Source of the DNA: Nitrospira sp.
Lineage (GTDB): Bacteria > Nitrospirota > Nitrospiria > Nitrospirales > Nitrospiraceae
Assembly: GCA_005116795.1 (NCBI GenBank)
Contig: SWDL01000399.1
Location: 75,118-82,843, forward strand
Reading direction: 5' to 3'
DNA length: 7,726 nt
Shown: positions 1 to 5,062 of the stretch, piece by piece
How positions within the stretch are numbered: the first letter of the stretch is position 1
Layout of the letters: every line of letters starts with the position of its first letter
Translations under genes and position numbers: made by a program
The notes under the pieces: model-generated
Told to the model about the DNA's origin: nothing
The model's database searches: none
The model's input: only the letters and a program-made list of their open reading frames with translations

Positions 1-417
1 GCGCGCCAGGACGACATCGAGCACGCGGCGCGGGCGATCGGCGCGCACGGGTTCATCGCCGAGCTCCCGGACGGCTACGACACCTGGATCGGCGAGCGGG
101 GCGTCAAGCTATCCGTCGGCCAGAAGCAGCGGGTCTCCATCGCCAGGGTCTTGCTGAAAGACCCGCCCATCGTCGTCTTCGACGAGGCGACCTCGAATAT
201 CGACACCGAGACGGAGGTCAAGATCCGGGAGGCCTTGAACGTCTTGACCCGCGACCGCACGACCTTCGTCATTGCGCACCGCCTCTCCACGCTGCATGAC
301 GTGGATCGTATCGTCGTGGTGGATCACGGGCGGATTGTGGAGCAGGGGACGCACGACGACCTCATGGCCCGCGGGGGGACGTATGCCGGGCTGTATGAGG
401 CGCAGTTCCAAGTGTAG
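1..417 (+). CDS. ABC transporter ATP-binding domain, C-terminal fragment (5' end outside window)
   Basis: Only the last 138 codons are present; the frame is open from base 1. They cover the second half of an ABC nucleotide-binding domain. The signature motif is LSVGQ (fragment residues 37-41), followed by QKQR. Walker B ends in VVFDEA, with Asp61 and the catalytic Glu62. The D-loop is SNID and the switch His is His93 in IAHRLS. The ending, IVEQGTHDDLMARGGTYAGLYEAQF, split here as IVEQGTHDDLM and GGTYAGLYEAQF, is typical of MsbA/LmrA-like exporters in which the ATPase is fused behind a six-helix membrane domain. The membrane part would lie left of the window, so the substrate cannot be told. 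The Val in the signature replaces the more common Gly and is, from memory, a recurring variant, so the ATPase is probably active. Confidence 0.93.
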   Translation, partial: ARQDDIEHAARAIGAHGFIAELPDGYDTWIGERGVKLSVGQKQRVSIARVLLKDPPIVVFDEATSNIDTETEVKIREALNVLTRDRTTFVIAHRLSTLHDVDRIVVVDHGRIVEQGTHDDLMARGGTYAGLYEAQFQV

Positions 418-425
418 GCGTCACA

Positions 426-474
426 GTCAGAGGTCAGAAGTGAGGATCAACGCGTGAGTCGTGAGGGGTAAGGC
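426..474. repeat. Degenerate 7-bp-period repeat in the gap after the ABC gene
   Basis: Read in steps of seven from 426, the sequence is GTCAGAG, GTCAGAA, GTGAGGA, TCAACGC, GTGAGTC, GTGAGGG, GTAAGGC. Neighbouring units match at 5-6 of 7 positions except around the fourth unit. The period equals that of the arrays before the two moeB genes, though the unit differs. No function can be inferred from it. Confidence 0.6.
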
Positions 475-483
475 GGAACACGA

Positions 484-490
484 GAGAGGA
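484..490 (+). promoter_or_regulatory. Ribosome-binding site deciding the GTG start of the two-CxxC gene
   Basis: GAGAGGA lies 8 bases before the GTG at 499. The internal ATG codons at 535 and 547 have only weak purine runs upstream, so the GTG start is preferred. Confidence 0.5.
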
Positions 491-498
491 TCGGTCTA

Positions 499-708
499 GT
501 GCCAAGGAGCGCGGGACGAAAAACGGTGGCGGTGATGAGGGGCCTGATGATGCTCTGCGATGCCTGCTACGACCAGGTGATGCAGGAAAAGCTGGCGGAC
601 CACAAGAACTACGTCAATGACCACGACGCGATGTTCGATACCATTTGCCTCGGCTGTACGGACATCAATCGTCCGCTCATCGACGACATGCTGGGCAGCT
701 CGGAATAG
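499..708 (+). CDS. Small two-CxxC protein, probable metal-binding, function unknown
   Basis: This is a 69-codon ORF that I do not recognise. It has two CxxC pairs, CDAC (Cys20, Cys23) and CLGC (Cys50, Cys53), separated by 26 residues that are acidic and His-containing (His35, His42). That arrangement would suit a small zinc-ribbon or other four-Cys metal site; this is inference. There is no signal peptide or membrane segment. The GTG start at 499 is chosen because GAGAGGA (484-490) lies 8 bases upstream. In-frame ATG codons at 535 or 547 are alternatives with weaker ribosome-binding sites, and both keep all four cysteines. The gene stands 81 bp after the ABC gene on the same strand and converges with the JAMM gene. 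Confidence 0.66.
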   Translation: MPRSAGRKTVAVMRGLMMLCDACYDQVMQEKLADHKNYVNDHDAMFDTICLGCTDINRPLIDDMLGSSE

Positions 709-710
709 GC

Positions 711-796
711 GTCAACCGTCACTCGTCATGTTTACGCCTCTTCCCGTCGAAGTGCTTGCAACTGAGACATGAGTCCCTCCTCATGACGAATGGGAG
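711..796. repeat. Convergent-gene gap with degenerate 7-bp periodicity and weak inverted repeats
   Basis: From 711 the units GTCAACC, GTCACTC, GTCATGT follow each other in register, and GTCGAAG returns in the same register at 746. CTGAGAC and ATGAGTC follow at 762-775. CATGAG (768-773) can pair with CTCATG (780-785) around a 6-nt loop. Bases 720-730 are the reverse complement of 782-792 with one mismatch. No T-run follows any of these stems, so I do not call an intrinsic terminator although the flanking genes converge here. I see nothing clear in 797-863. Confidence 0.4.
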
Positions 797-863
797 AACA
801 CCGGGGGATTCTGTGGCACGAAGGGCGTGGAGCGGTCGGAGGGGGGAGGCTCTGGTTGAGCGT

Positions 864-1346
864 TTAGATCGTCTCGATGGCGGCGGGGGTCACCCGGCGG
901 TCTTTGATCCAGAAGGCGCGAAGGTCCGGCGTGGTCTTATCCTCCAACGAGATGATGAGATAGGCCGCCTCGGGATAATAGGCCAGCCCCACATCGGTCA
1001 TCGACGGGTAGGCCGGCGAATGGGTATGGGAGTGGTAGATGACGGTGAGATCCAGTTCGCGGGCCCGCATGTCTTTGAAGGCCGCCAACATTTCTTTGGG
1101 CTCCATGAAATAGGCGACTTCCGCGCGGGTCGACTCGGACAGGGCGGCCAATGGCTTCACATCGGCCTCATCGAACACCGCGACCGCGCGGGCATCCTGC
1201 GCCACCGTATTGGTGATACGGTAGTGCCGCGAGACCGTCCCGGGCGTACCCGCGAGCAGGCCGCAGCATTCGTACGGATCGAGTTCGCGCGCATGCGCGA
1301 TCATGGCGCCGACGATGGAGTTCGGGATGCGAAGGATCGGCGGCAT
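864..1346 (-). CDS. JAMM/Mec-type (M67 family) metalloprotease
   Basis: This 160-residue protein consists of a single JAB1/MPN+ domain, a zinc isopeptidase/peptidase fold. The full metal-site signature is present: Glu26 in PYECCGLLAG, then His105, His107, Ser115 and Asp118 in HSHTHSPAYPSMTD, which fits HxHx7SxxD exactly. Known relatives act on sulfur carriers: mycobacterial Mec releases Cys from CysO-Cys, QbsD trims QbsE, and HcyD trims HcyS. Here the likely substrate is the MoaD-like carrier ending Gly-Gly-Cys, and possibly the ThiS-like carrier ending in Arg; this is inference. The ATG at 1346 overlaps the stop of the upstream moeB copy A by one base (TGATG), so translation is probably coupled. 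A longer reading from 1418 would only add residues that overlap the moeB 3' end. Confidence 0.9.
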   Translation of the reverse strand: MPPILRIPNSIVGAMIAHARELDPYECCGLLAGTPGTVSRHYRITNTVAQDARAVAVFDEADVKPLAALSESTRAEVAYFMEPKEMLAAFKDMRARELDLTVIYHSHTHSPAYPSMTDVGLAYYPEAAYLIISLEDKTTPDLRAFWIKDRRVTPAAIETI

Positions 1347-2149
1347 CACATCGAACAGGAGACGGCGTAGTCCTGCAACAGACTGGTGATGGTGGGATGA
1401 GGGCCGCACAGCCGGCAAGCCGGATCTTTCGGGCGGGAGACCTTGCGGAACTTCATGTCGAGGGCGTCGTAGATGAGGAGCTTGTCGGCCAACGTCTCGC
1501 CGATCCCCAGCACCTCCTTCACCGCTTCGGAGGCCTGCAGCACGCCGATCGTCCCTGCGAGCACGCCCAGGACCCCGGCTTCCTGGCAGCTCGGGACCAT
1601 GCCCGCCGGCGGCGGCTCCGGGTACAAGCAGCGATAGCAGGGATAGCCCTGGTGCGGCTTGATGGTCGTCAATTGTCCCTCAAACCGGAAGATGCTGCCA
1701 GAGACCAGCGTCTTCTTGGCAAAAAAGCAGGCGTCGTTGATCATGAAGCGGGTCGAGAAATTGTCGGAGCCGTCCAGGATGATGTCGTAGTCCGGCAGAA
1801 TCCCCATGATGTTCTCGGCGGTCACATGCTCCTGGTAGGTCTTGACCGCGATGTCCGGGTTCAGCGCGGAGAGGGTTCTCCGGCCCGATTCGACCTTGGG
1901 GACGCCGATCGTCGCCGTGCTGTGGAGGATCTGGCGCTGGAGATTCGAGAGGTCCACCACGTCGCCGTCGACCAAGCCGATGGTCCCGATGCCCGCCGCG
2001 GCCAGGTAAAGGGCCGCCGGCGAACCCAGGCCGCCGGCGCCGATGACCAGCACCTTGGCTTGGGACAACTTCTTTTGCCCCTTGCCGCCGACCTCCGACA
2101 GGATGATGTGCCGGCTGTAGCGCTGAATTTGGGAGTCAGTGAATTCCAT
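1346..2149 (-). CDS. moeB: MoeB/ThiF/HesA-type E1-like adenylyltransferase, copy A
   Basis: The 267-residue protein activates a sulfur carrier's C-terminal Gly as an acyl adenylate. Visible features are the ATP-loop GAGGLGSP (37-44), DGDVVDLSNLQRQ with Arg72, DGSDNFSTR with Asp129, a CYRC pair (Cys171, Cys174), the SCQEAGVLG segment with candidate thiol Cys188, and a second pair CRLC (Cys245, Cys248). The two CxxC pairs are the usual structural zinc site. No rhodanese domain is fused, so sulfur must come from a separate donor. The ATG at 2149 is chosen because it aligns with copy B and with family N-termini (MEFTDSQIQRYSRHI). No Shine-Dalgarno sequence is visible; the CGTGAAG tandem array begins 5 bases upstream instead. 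It is followed by the overlapping JAMM gene. MoeB versus ThiF or HesA cannot be decided from sequence alone. Confidence 0.92.
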   Translation of the reverse strand: MEFTDSQIQRYSRHIILSEVGGKGQKKLSQAKVLVIGAGGLGSPAALYLAAAGIGTIGLVDGDVVDLSNLQRQILHSTATIGVPKVESGRRTLSALNPDIAVKTYQEHVTAENIMGILPDYDIILDGSDNFSTRFMINDACFFAKKTLVSGSIFRFEGQLTTIKPHQGYPCYRCLYPEPPPAGMVPSCQEAGVLGVLAGTIGVLQASEAVKEVLGIGETLADKLLIYDALDMKFRKVSRPKDPACRLCGPHPTITSLLQDYAVSCSM

Positions 2150-2154
2150 AAGAC

Positions 2155-2266
2155 CGTGAAGCGTGAAGCGTGAAGCGTGAAGCGTCACGGACCAGAAATT
2201 CGAGCGAGACTCTTTCGAAAACAACGTGTTTCATGACGAGATACGCTTCACGAACGACGCTTCACG
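2155..2266. repeat. CGTGAAG heptamer array with inverted copies, upstream of moeB copy A
   Basis: Four perfect tandem CGTGAAG units occupy 2155-2182. The reverse complement CTTCACG occurs at 2246-2252 and 2260-2266, one 7-nt unit apart (AACGACG between them), so the two halves could pair across a loop of about 60 nt. The element fills the gap between the NIL gene stop (3 nt away) and the moeB start (5 nt away). Bases 2250-2266 are identical to 5041-5057 in the gap before moeB copy B. It resembles a REP-type palindromic element. It could stabilise or attenuate the mRNA; function is unknown. Confidence 0.8.
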
Positions 2267-2269
2267 AGA

Positions 2270-2509
2270 TTATCCCACCACATTCAACTCGATCGGATCG
2301 ACCAGGACGCCTTTTGTCTTCAGGCCTTCGACGGCCCGTTCGATCTCGGCCGTGTCGCCCGTCAGCTCGATGTCCATCCAGCCGGTGGTTTCCCGCACGT
2401 CCGCGCGGCGCACGTTGGTCACCACGCGGAACTCGTGGCCGATTTGGTAGATGATCGGCTCCTTGATCTTCTCTTCCGGGAACCGGATGTGAAAGCGCAT
2501 GTTGGCCAT
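2270..2509 (-). CDS. Stand-alone NIL-domain protein
   Basis: This small 79-residue protein resembles the ferredoxin-like NIL domain, the fold found at the C-terminus of the methionine importer ATPase MetN and in NIL/iron-sulfur proteins linked to homocysteine synthesis in some anaerobes. Recognisable elements are the strand pattern RFHIRFPEEKIKEPIIYQ, the central TGWMDIELTG, and a helix EIERAVEGLKTKGV followed by the terminal strand. There are no Cys residues, so no metal cluster. In this family the domain is thought to bind amino acids or regulate; binding of methionine or a sulfur amino acid here is inference. The ATG at 2509 overlaps the MoaD-like stop (TGATG) and is served by a perfect AGGAGG at 2516-2521. 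An internal ATG three codons later is less well placed. Confidence 0.85.
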   Translation of the reverse strand: MANMRFHIRFPEEKIKEPIIYQIGHEFRVVTNVRRADVRETTGWMDIELTGDTAEIERAVEGLKTKGVLVDPIELNVVG

Positions 2510-2784
2510 CAGCAGCCTCCTGCGATGGCCGGCACGATCGACACGTCGTCGCCGCTCTTCAGGGCCGTGTCCTTGCCTTTCAGAAAGCGGATGTCTTCTT
2601 CATTGACGTAAACGTTCACGAAGCGGCGCAGCTCCCCCTGCTCGTCGCACAGCCGGTCCTTGATGCCCGGATAGGCCTGGTTCAGCCGGCCGATCAGATC
2701 GTCGATCGTGCTGCCTGCCGACTCTACTTCGCCCCGGCCCTTCGTCAAGGTGCGCAGCGGCGTCGGAATCCGAACCTTGATCAT
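2509..2784 (-). CDS. MoaD-like beta-grasp sulfur carrier with encoded C-terminal Gly-Gly-Cys
   Basis: This 91-residue ubiquitin-like protein has the MoaD pattern: strand MIKVRIPTPLRTLT, the STIDDLIGRLNQAYPGI helix, FVNVYVNEEDIRFL, and the exit strand GDDVSIVPAIAGGC. The residues AIAGG are the classic carrier tail whose terminal Gly becomes a thiocarboxylate. Here Cys91 follows the di-glycine; the codons before the stop are GGA GGC TGC. The tail must therefore be trimmed before activation, as with QbsE (GGCF), or else it copies the carrier-Cys product of CysM-type enzymes. Either way the JAMM protease is the likely partner (inference). The ATG at 2784 overlaps the threonine synthase stop by four bases (ATGA). 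Classic molybdopterin synthesis is less likely because no moaE, moaA or moaC is nearby. Specific pairing with E1 copy A or B is unknown. Confidence 0.9.
   Translation of the reverse strand: MIKVRIPTPLRTLTKGRGEVESAGSTIDDLIGRLNQAYPGIKDRLCDEQGELRRFVNVYVNEEDIRFLKGKDTALKSGDDVSIVPAIAGGC
2516..2521 (-). promoter_or_regulatory. AGGAGG ribosome-binding site of the NIL gene, inside the MoaD-like Gly-Gly codons
   Basis: The minus strand reads AGGAGG six bases before the NIL ATG. The same bases encode the carrier's functional di-glycine (GCA GGA GGC TGC TGA), so one stretch serves both protein function and initiation of the next gene. Confidence 0.75.
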
Positions 2785-4031
2785 GCGTCGCCCCCTCCGT
2801 TCTTGCCCATCTTGAAGGTGTTCTGGAAGCTGACCAGGCTGGGCTGAATGCGGGTCGGCCGTCCCACCGCGTCGATGACGGCTTCCTGCGTCTTGAGCCC
2901 GTGGCCGGTGATATAGGCCACCGTCACGTCCTGACGCTTGATGGCGCCCTGCTTCACCAGCTTCTGCAGCACGCCGATCGTCACGCCGCCGGCCGTTTCG
3001 GCAAAGATGCCTTCGGTCTGCGCCAGCAGCTTGATCCCCTCCACCACGTCGTCGTCGGACACCGCGTCCATCGCGCCCCCGCTCTCGCCCGTGGCTTTCA
3101 ACGCATAGTAGCCGTCGGCCGGATTGCCGATCGCCAGCGACTTGGCGATCGTCTTCGGCTTCACCGGCTTGAAGAAATCGCGGCCTTGCTTGTAGGCCGT
3201 CGCGATGGGCGAGCAGCCTTCCGCCTGCGCCCCGTTGACCTTGGTCGGCACGGCATTGATCAGGCCGAGCTTCTTCATCTCGTTCAGGCCCTTCCAGATT
3301 TTGGTCAGCAGCGAGCCGGAAGCCATCGGCGCCACCACGTGATCGGGCGCCCGCCAGCCGAGCTGTTCCACCATCTCGAAGGCCAGCGTCTTGGAGCCCT
3401 CCGCGTAGTAGGGACGGATGTTGATGTTCACGAAGGCCCACTGATGTTCGCCGGCGATTTCGCTGCAGAGCCGGTTCACATCGTCGTAGTTGCCTTCCAC
3501 CTCGACCACGTTGGGTTTGTAGATCAGGTTCCCCAGCACCTTGGCCGCTTCCAGATCGGCGGGGATGAACACATAGCTGCGCATGCCGGCCGCGGCCGCA
3601 TGGGCGGCGACGGAATTGGCCAGGTTGCCCGTGGACGCGCAGGCCACGGTCTCATAGCCCAGCTCACGCGCGCGAGTCAGGGCCACCGCCACCACGCGAT
3701 CCTTGAACGACAGGGTCGGGTGGTTCACCGTATCGTTCTTGATGTACAACTCGTCCAGCCCCAAGTAGGCGCCCAGATTCTTCGCGCGCACCATCGGCGT
3801 GAGACCCGCATGGGGGCCGACCGTCGCCTGACCTTCGACCGGCAGCAGGTCGGCATAGCGCCACATGCTGCGCGGGCCCTCTTCGATCTTCTTGCGGGAG
3901 ATGTTCGCCTTGATCTCCTCGTAATTGTACTTCACCTCCAGGGGGCCGAAGCACATCTCGCAGACGTGTATCGCCTTGGTGGGGTACTCCTTCCCACATT
4001 CACGACAGACGAGGGATTTCATTTTAGCCAT
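2781..4031 (-). CDS. thrC: Threonine synthase (PLP, N-terminal zinc ribbon)
   Basis: The 416-residue PLP fold-type II enzyme would convert O-phosphohomoserine to threonine in the cytoplasm. It starts with a zinc ribbon, Cys9/Cys12 and Cys24/Cys27 (CREC and CEMC). The PLP lysine is Lys110 in HPTLSFKDR. The substrate loop is ASTGN (132-136) and the phosphate-binding loop is MASGS (236-240). Length and order fit the zinc-ribbon class of threonine synthase. The ATG at 4031 has GAGG (4037-4040) five bases upstream. A 97-bp gap separates it from E1 copy B; it overlaps the MoaD-like gene by 4 bases. The tight coupling to a sulfur carrier is odd for a pure threonine enzyme. O-phosphohomoserine is also a homocysteine precursor in some organisms, so a sulfur-transfer role is conceivable but unproven. 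Cysteine or cystathionine synthase activity is less likely. Confidence 0.92.
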   Translation of the reverse strand: MAKMKSLVCRECGKEYPTKAIHVCEMCFGPLEVKYNYEEIKANISRKKIEEGPRSMWRYADLLPVEGQATVGPHAGLTPMVRAKNLGAYLGLDELYIKNDTVNHPTLSFKDRVVAVALTRARELGYETVACASTGNLANSVAAHAAAAGMRSYVFIPADLEAAKVLGNLIYKPNVVEVEGNYDDVNRLCSEIAGEHQWAFVNINIRPYYAEGSKTLAFEMVEQLGWRAPDHVVAPMASGSLLTKIWKGLNEMKKLGLINAVPTKVNGAQAEGCSPIATAYKQGRDFFKPVKPKTIAKSLAIGNPADGYYALKATGESGGAMDAVSDDDVVEGIKLLAQTEGIFAETAGGVTIGVLQKLVKQGAIKRQDVTVAYITGHGLKTQEAVIDAVGRPTRIQPSLVSFQNTFKMGKNGGGDA

Positions 4032-4100
4032 GGTGTCCTCATTCCCAGAAGGAAATCATGGGTCAATAGTCATTGGAAAGAGCGGCGTCTCCGTGTCTCT

Positions 4101-4121
4101 CCGATGACCAGTGATCGATGA
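4101..4121. repeat. Short 7-bp-period motif between moeB copy B and thrC
   Basis: CCGATGA, CCAGTGA and TCGATGA follow in register, matching at 4-5 of 7 positions. With only three units, chance cannot be excluded; it is listed because the period equals that in the other gaps. The rest of this 97-bp gap shows no clear promoter or terminator. Confidence 0.3.
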
Positions 4122-4128
4122 CATCCTC

Positions 4129-4935
4129 TCACGTTCGCACCGCACAGATCTCGGCCTCGTGCTCGAACAGCTCCGTGATCGTGGGCGATTCGCCGCAGAG
4201 CGGACAATTCGGATTCCGCCGGACCTTGATCTCCCGCAAGGCCGTCTTCCGGGCATCGAAATCCAGCAGCCGATTCGTCAAGGGCTGCCCGATGCCCAAC
4301 ACCAGTTTCAATGCTTCCGTGGCCTGGATCGTCCCGATGATGCCGGCCAGCACGCCGATCACGCCGGCCTCCTGGCAGCTCGCCACCAAGCCCGGGGGCG
4401 GCGGCGTCTTGAACACGCAGCGATAGCAGGCGGATTTCTTGGGGATGATCGTCGTCACGCGCCCGTCGAAGCGCAGGATGCCGCCGTGCACCAGCGGTTT
4501 CTCGGCGAAGAAGCAGGCGTCGTTGATCAGGAACTTGGCCGGAAAGTTGTCCACGCCGTCGATCACGAGGTCATACTGGCCGATGATCTTCAAGGCGTTG
4601 GCTGCCGTCAGCCGTTCCTCGTGGGTGACCACGGCCACATCCGGGTTGATCGCCGCAATTTTTTCCTTGGCTGAGACCACTTTGGGTCGCCCCACGTCGG
4701 CGGTGTGATGGATGACCTGGCGCTGGAGGTTGCTCAAGTCCACGACGTCGCCGTCGATGAGTCCCAGCGTCCCCACCCCCGCGGCGGCCAGATAATAGGC
4801 GGCCGGCGAGCCGAGCCCGCCCGCGCCCACGATCAGGATCTTCGCCTGGGCGATTTTTTTCTGCCCCTTGCCGCCCACCTCGGGCAGGAGAATGTGCCGG
4901 CTATAGCGGGTGATCTGTTCGTCGGTGAATTGCAT
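4129..4935 (-). CDS. moeB: MoeB/ThiF/HesA-type E1-like adenylyltransferase, copy B
   Basis: This 268-residue paralogue of copy A is well over half identical to it by eye, most strongly in the first 75 residues. It keeps GAGGLGSP (37-44), DGDVVDLSNLQRQ with Arg72, Asp129 in DGVDNFPAK, zinc pairs CYRC (Cys170, Cys173) and CPLC (Cys244, Cys247), and SCQEAGVIG with Cys187. Where copy A has the usual FSTR, this copy has FPAK, with Lys replacing Arg. It lies between cysK and thrC, so it could load the ThiS-like carrier, the MoaD-like carrier, or both; the assignment is inference. The ATG at 4935 gives an N-terminus colinear with copy A. As with copy A, no Shine-Dalgarno sequence is seen, and a CGTGAAG unit (4948-4954) lies just upstream. 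The 3' end is followed by 97 bp before thrC. Confidence 0.92.
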   Translation of the reverse strand: MQFTDEQITRYSRHILLPEVGGKGQKKIAQAKILIVGAGGLGSPAAYYLAAAGVGTLGLIDGDVVDLSNLQRQVIHHTADVGRPKVVSAKEKIAAINPDVAVVTHEERLTAANALKIIGQYDLVIDGVDNFPAKFLINDACFFAEKPLVHGGILRFDGRVTTIIPKKSACYRCVFKTPPPPGLVASCQEAGVIGVLAGIIGTIQATEALKLVLGIGQPLTNRLLDFDARKTALREIKVRRNPNCPLCGESPTITELFEHEAEICAVRT

Positions 4936-4947
4936 ACAGCCGTTATG

Positions 4948-5057
4948 CGTGAAGCGGCAGACGTATGAGGTTGGAGGTTAGAGGTCCGAGGCGGGAGCTT
5001 CCGGCCTCAACCCTCAGACCTTCTAACCTCTAACAGTTCGACGAACGACGCTTCACG
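4948..5057. repeat. Nested inverted heptamer repeat between cysK and moeB copy B
   Basis: The outer arms are CGTGAAG (4948-4954) and CTTCACG (5051-5057). Inside, five in-register units of pattern GNNNGAG run from 4963 to 4997 (GTATGAG, GTTGGAG, GTTAGAG, GTCCGAG, GCGGGAG). Inverted counterparts lie at 5006-5034 (CTCAACC, CTCAGAC, TTCTAAC, CTCTAAC). Bases 4970-4991 are the reverse complement of 5012-5034 apart from two mismatches and one inserted base, giving a 22-bp stem around a 20-nt loop. No T-run follows, so a role as terminator is doubtful; an mRNA-stabilising or REP-like role is possible. Bases 5041-5057 recur exactly at 2250-2266. Confidence 0.8.
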
Positions 5058-5062
5058 TTATT

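Noticed and set aside
109..123. Degenerate ABC signature LSVGQ as evidence of an inactive ATPase site
   Set aside because: The Ser, second Gly and Gln are kept and Walker B Glu is present; the Val variant recurs in active exporters.
709..863. Bidirectional terminator between the converging genes
   Set aside because: Stems are short or widely spaced and no T-run is found on either strand.
1347..1418. Extension of the JAMM gene to an ATG at 1418
   Set aside because: It would overlap moeB copy A by 73 bases; the TGATG-coupled ATG at 1346 fits the family start.
2155..2182. CRISPR-like array at the CGTGAAG repeats
   Set aside because: Units are 7 bp with no spacers; this is a simple tandem repeat.
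2150..2224. Extension of moeB copy A upstream to a TTG at 2224
   Set aside because: The extra 25 residues are a translation of the heptamer repeats, absent from copy B and from the family N-terminus.
2785..3441. Long open frame upstream of and in frame with the MoaD-like gene
   Set aside because: It is the alternative frame of thrC, Gly/Arg-rich with no family features; the carrier has its own ATG in an ATGA overlap.
2901..4121. Plus-strand open frame of about 400 codons opposite thrC
   Set aside because: It is antisense to a fully convincing threonine synthase, has His/Arg/Gly-rich composition and no motifs; high GC explains its openness.
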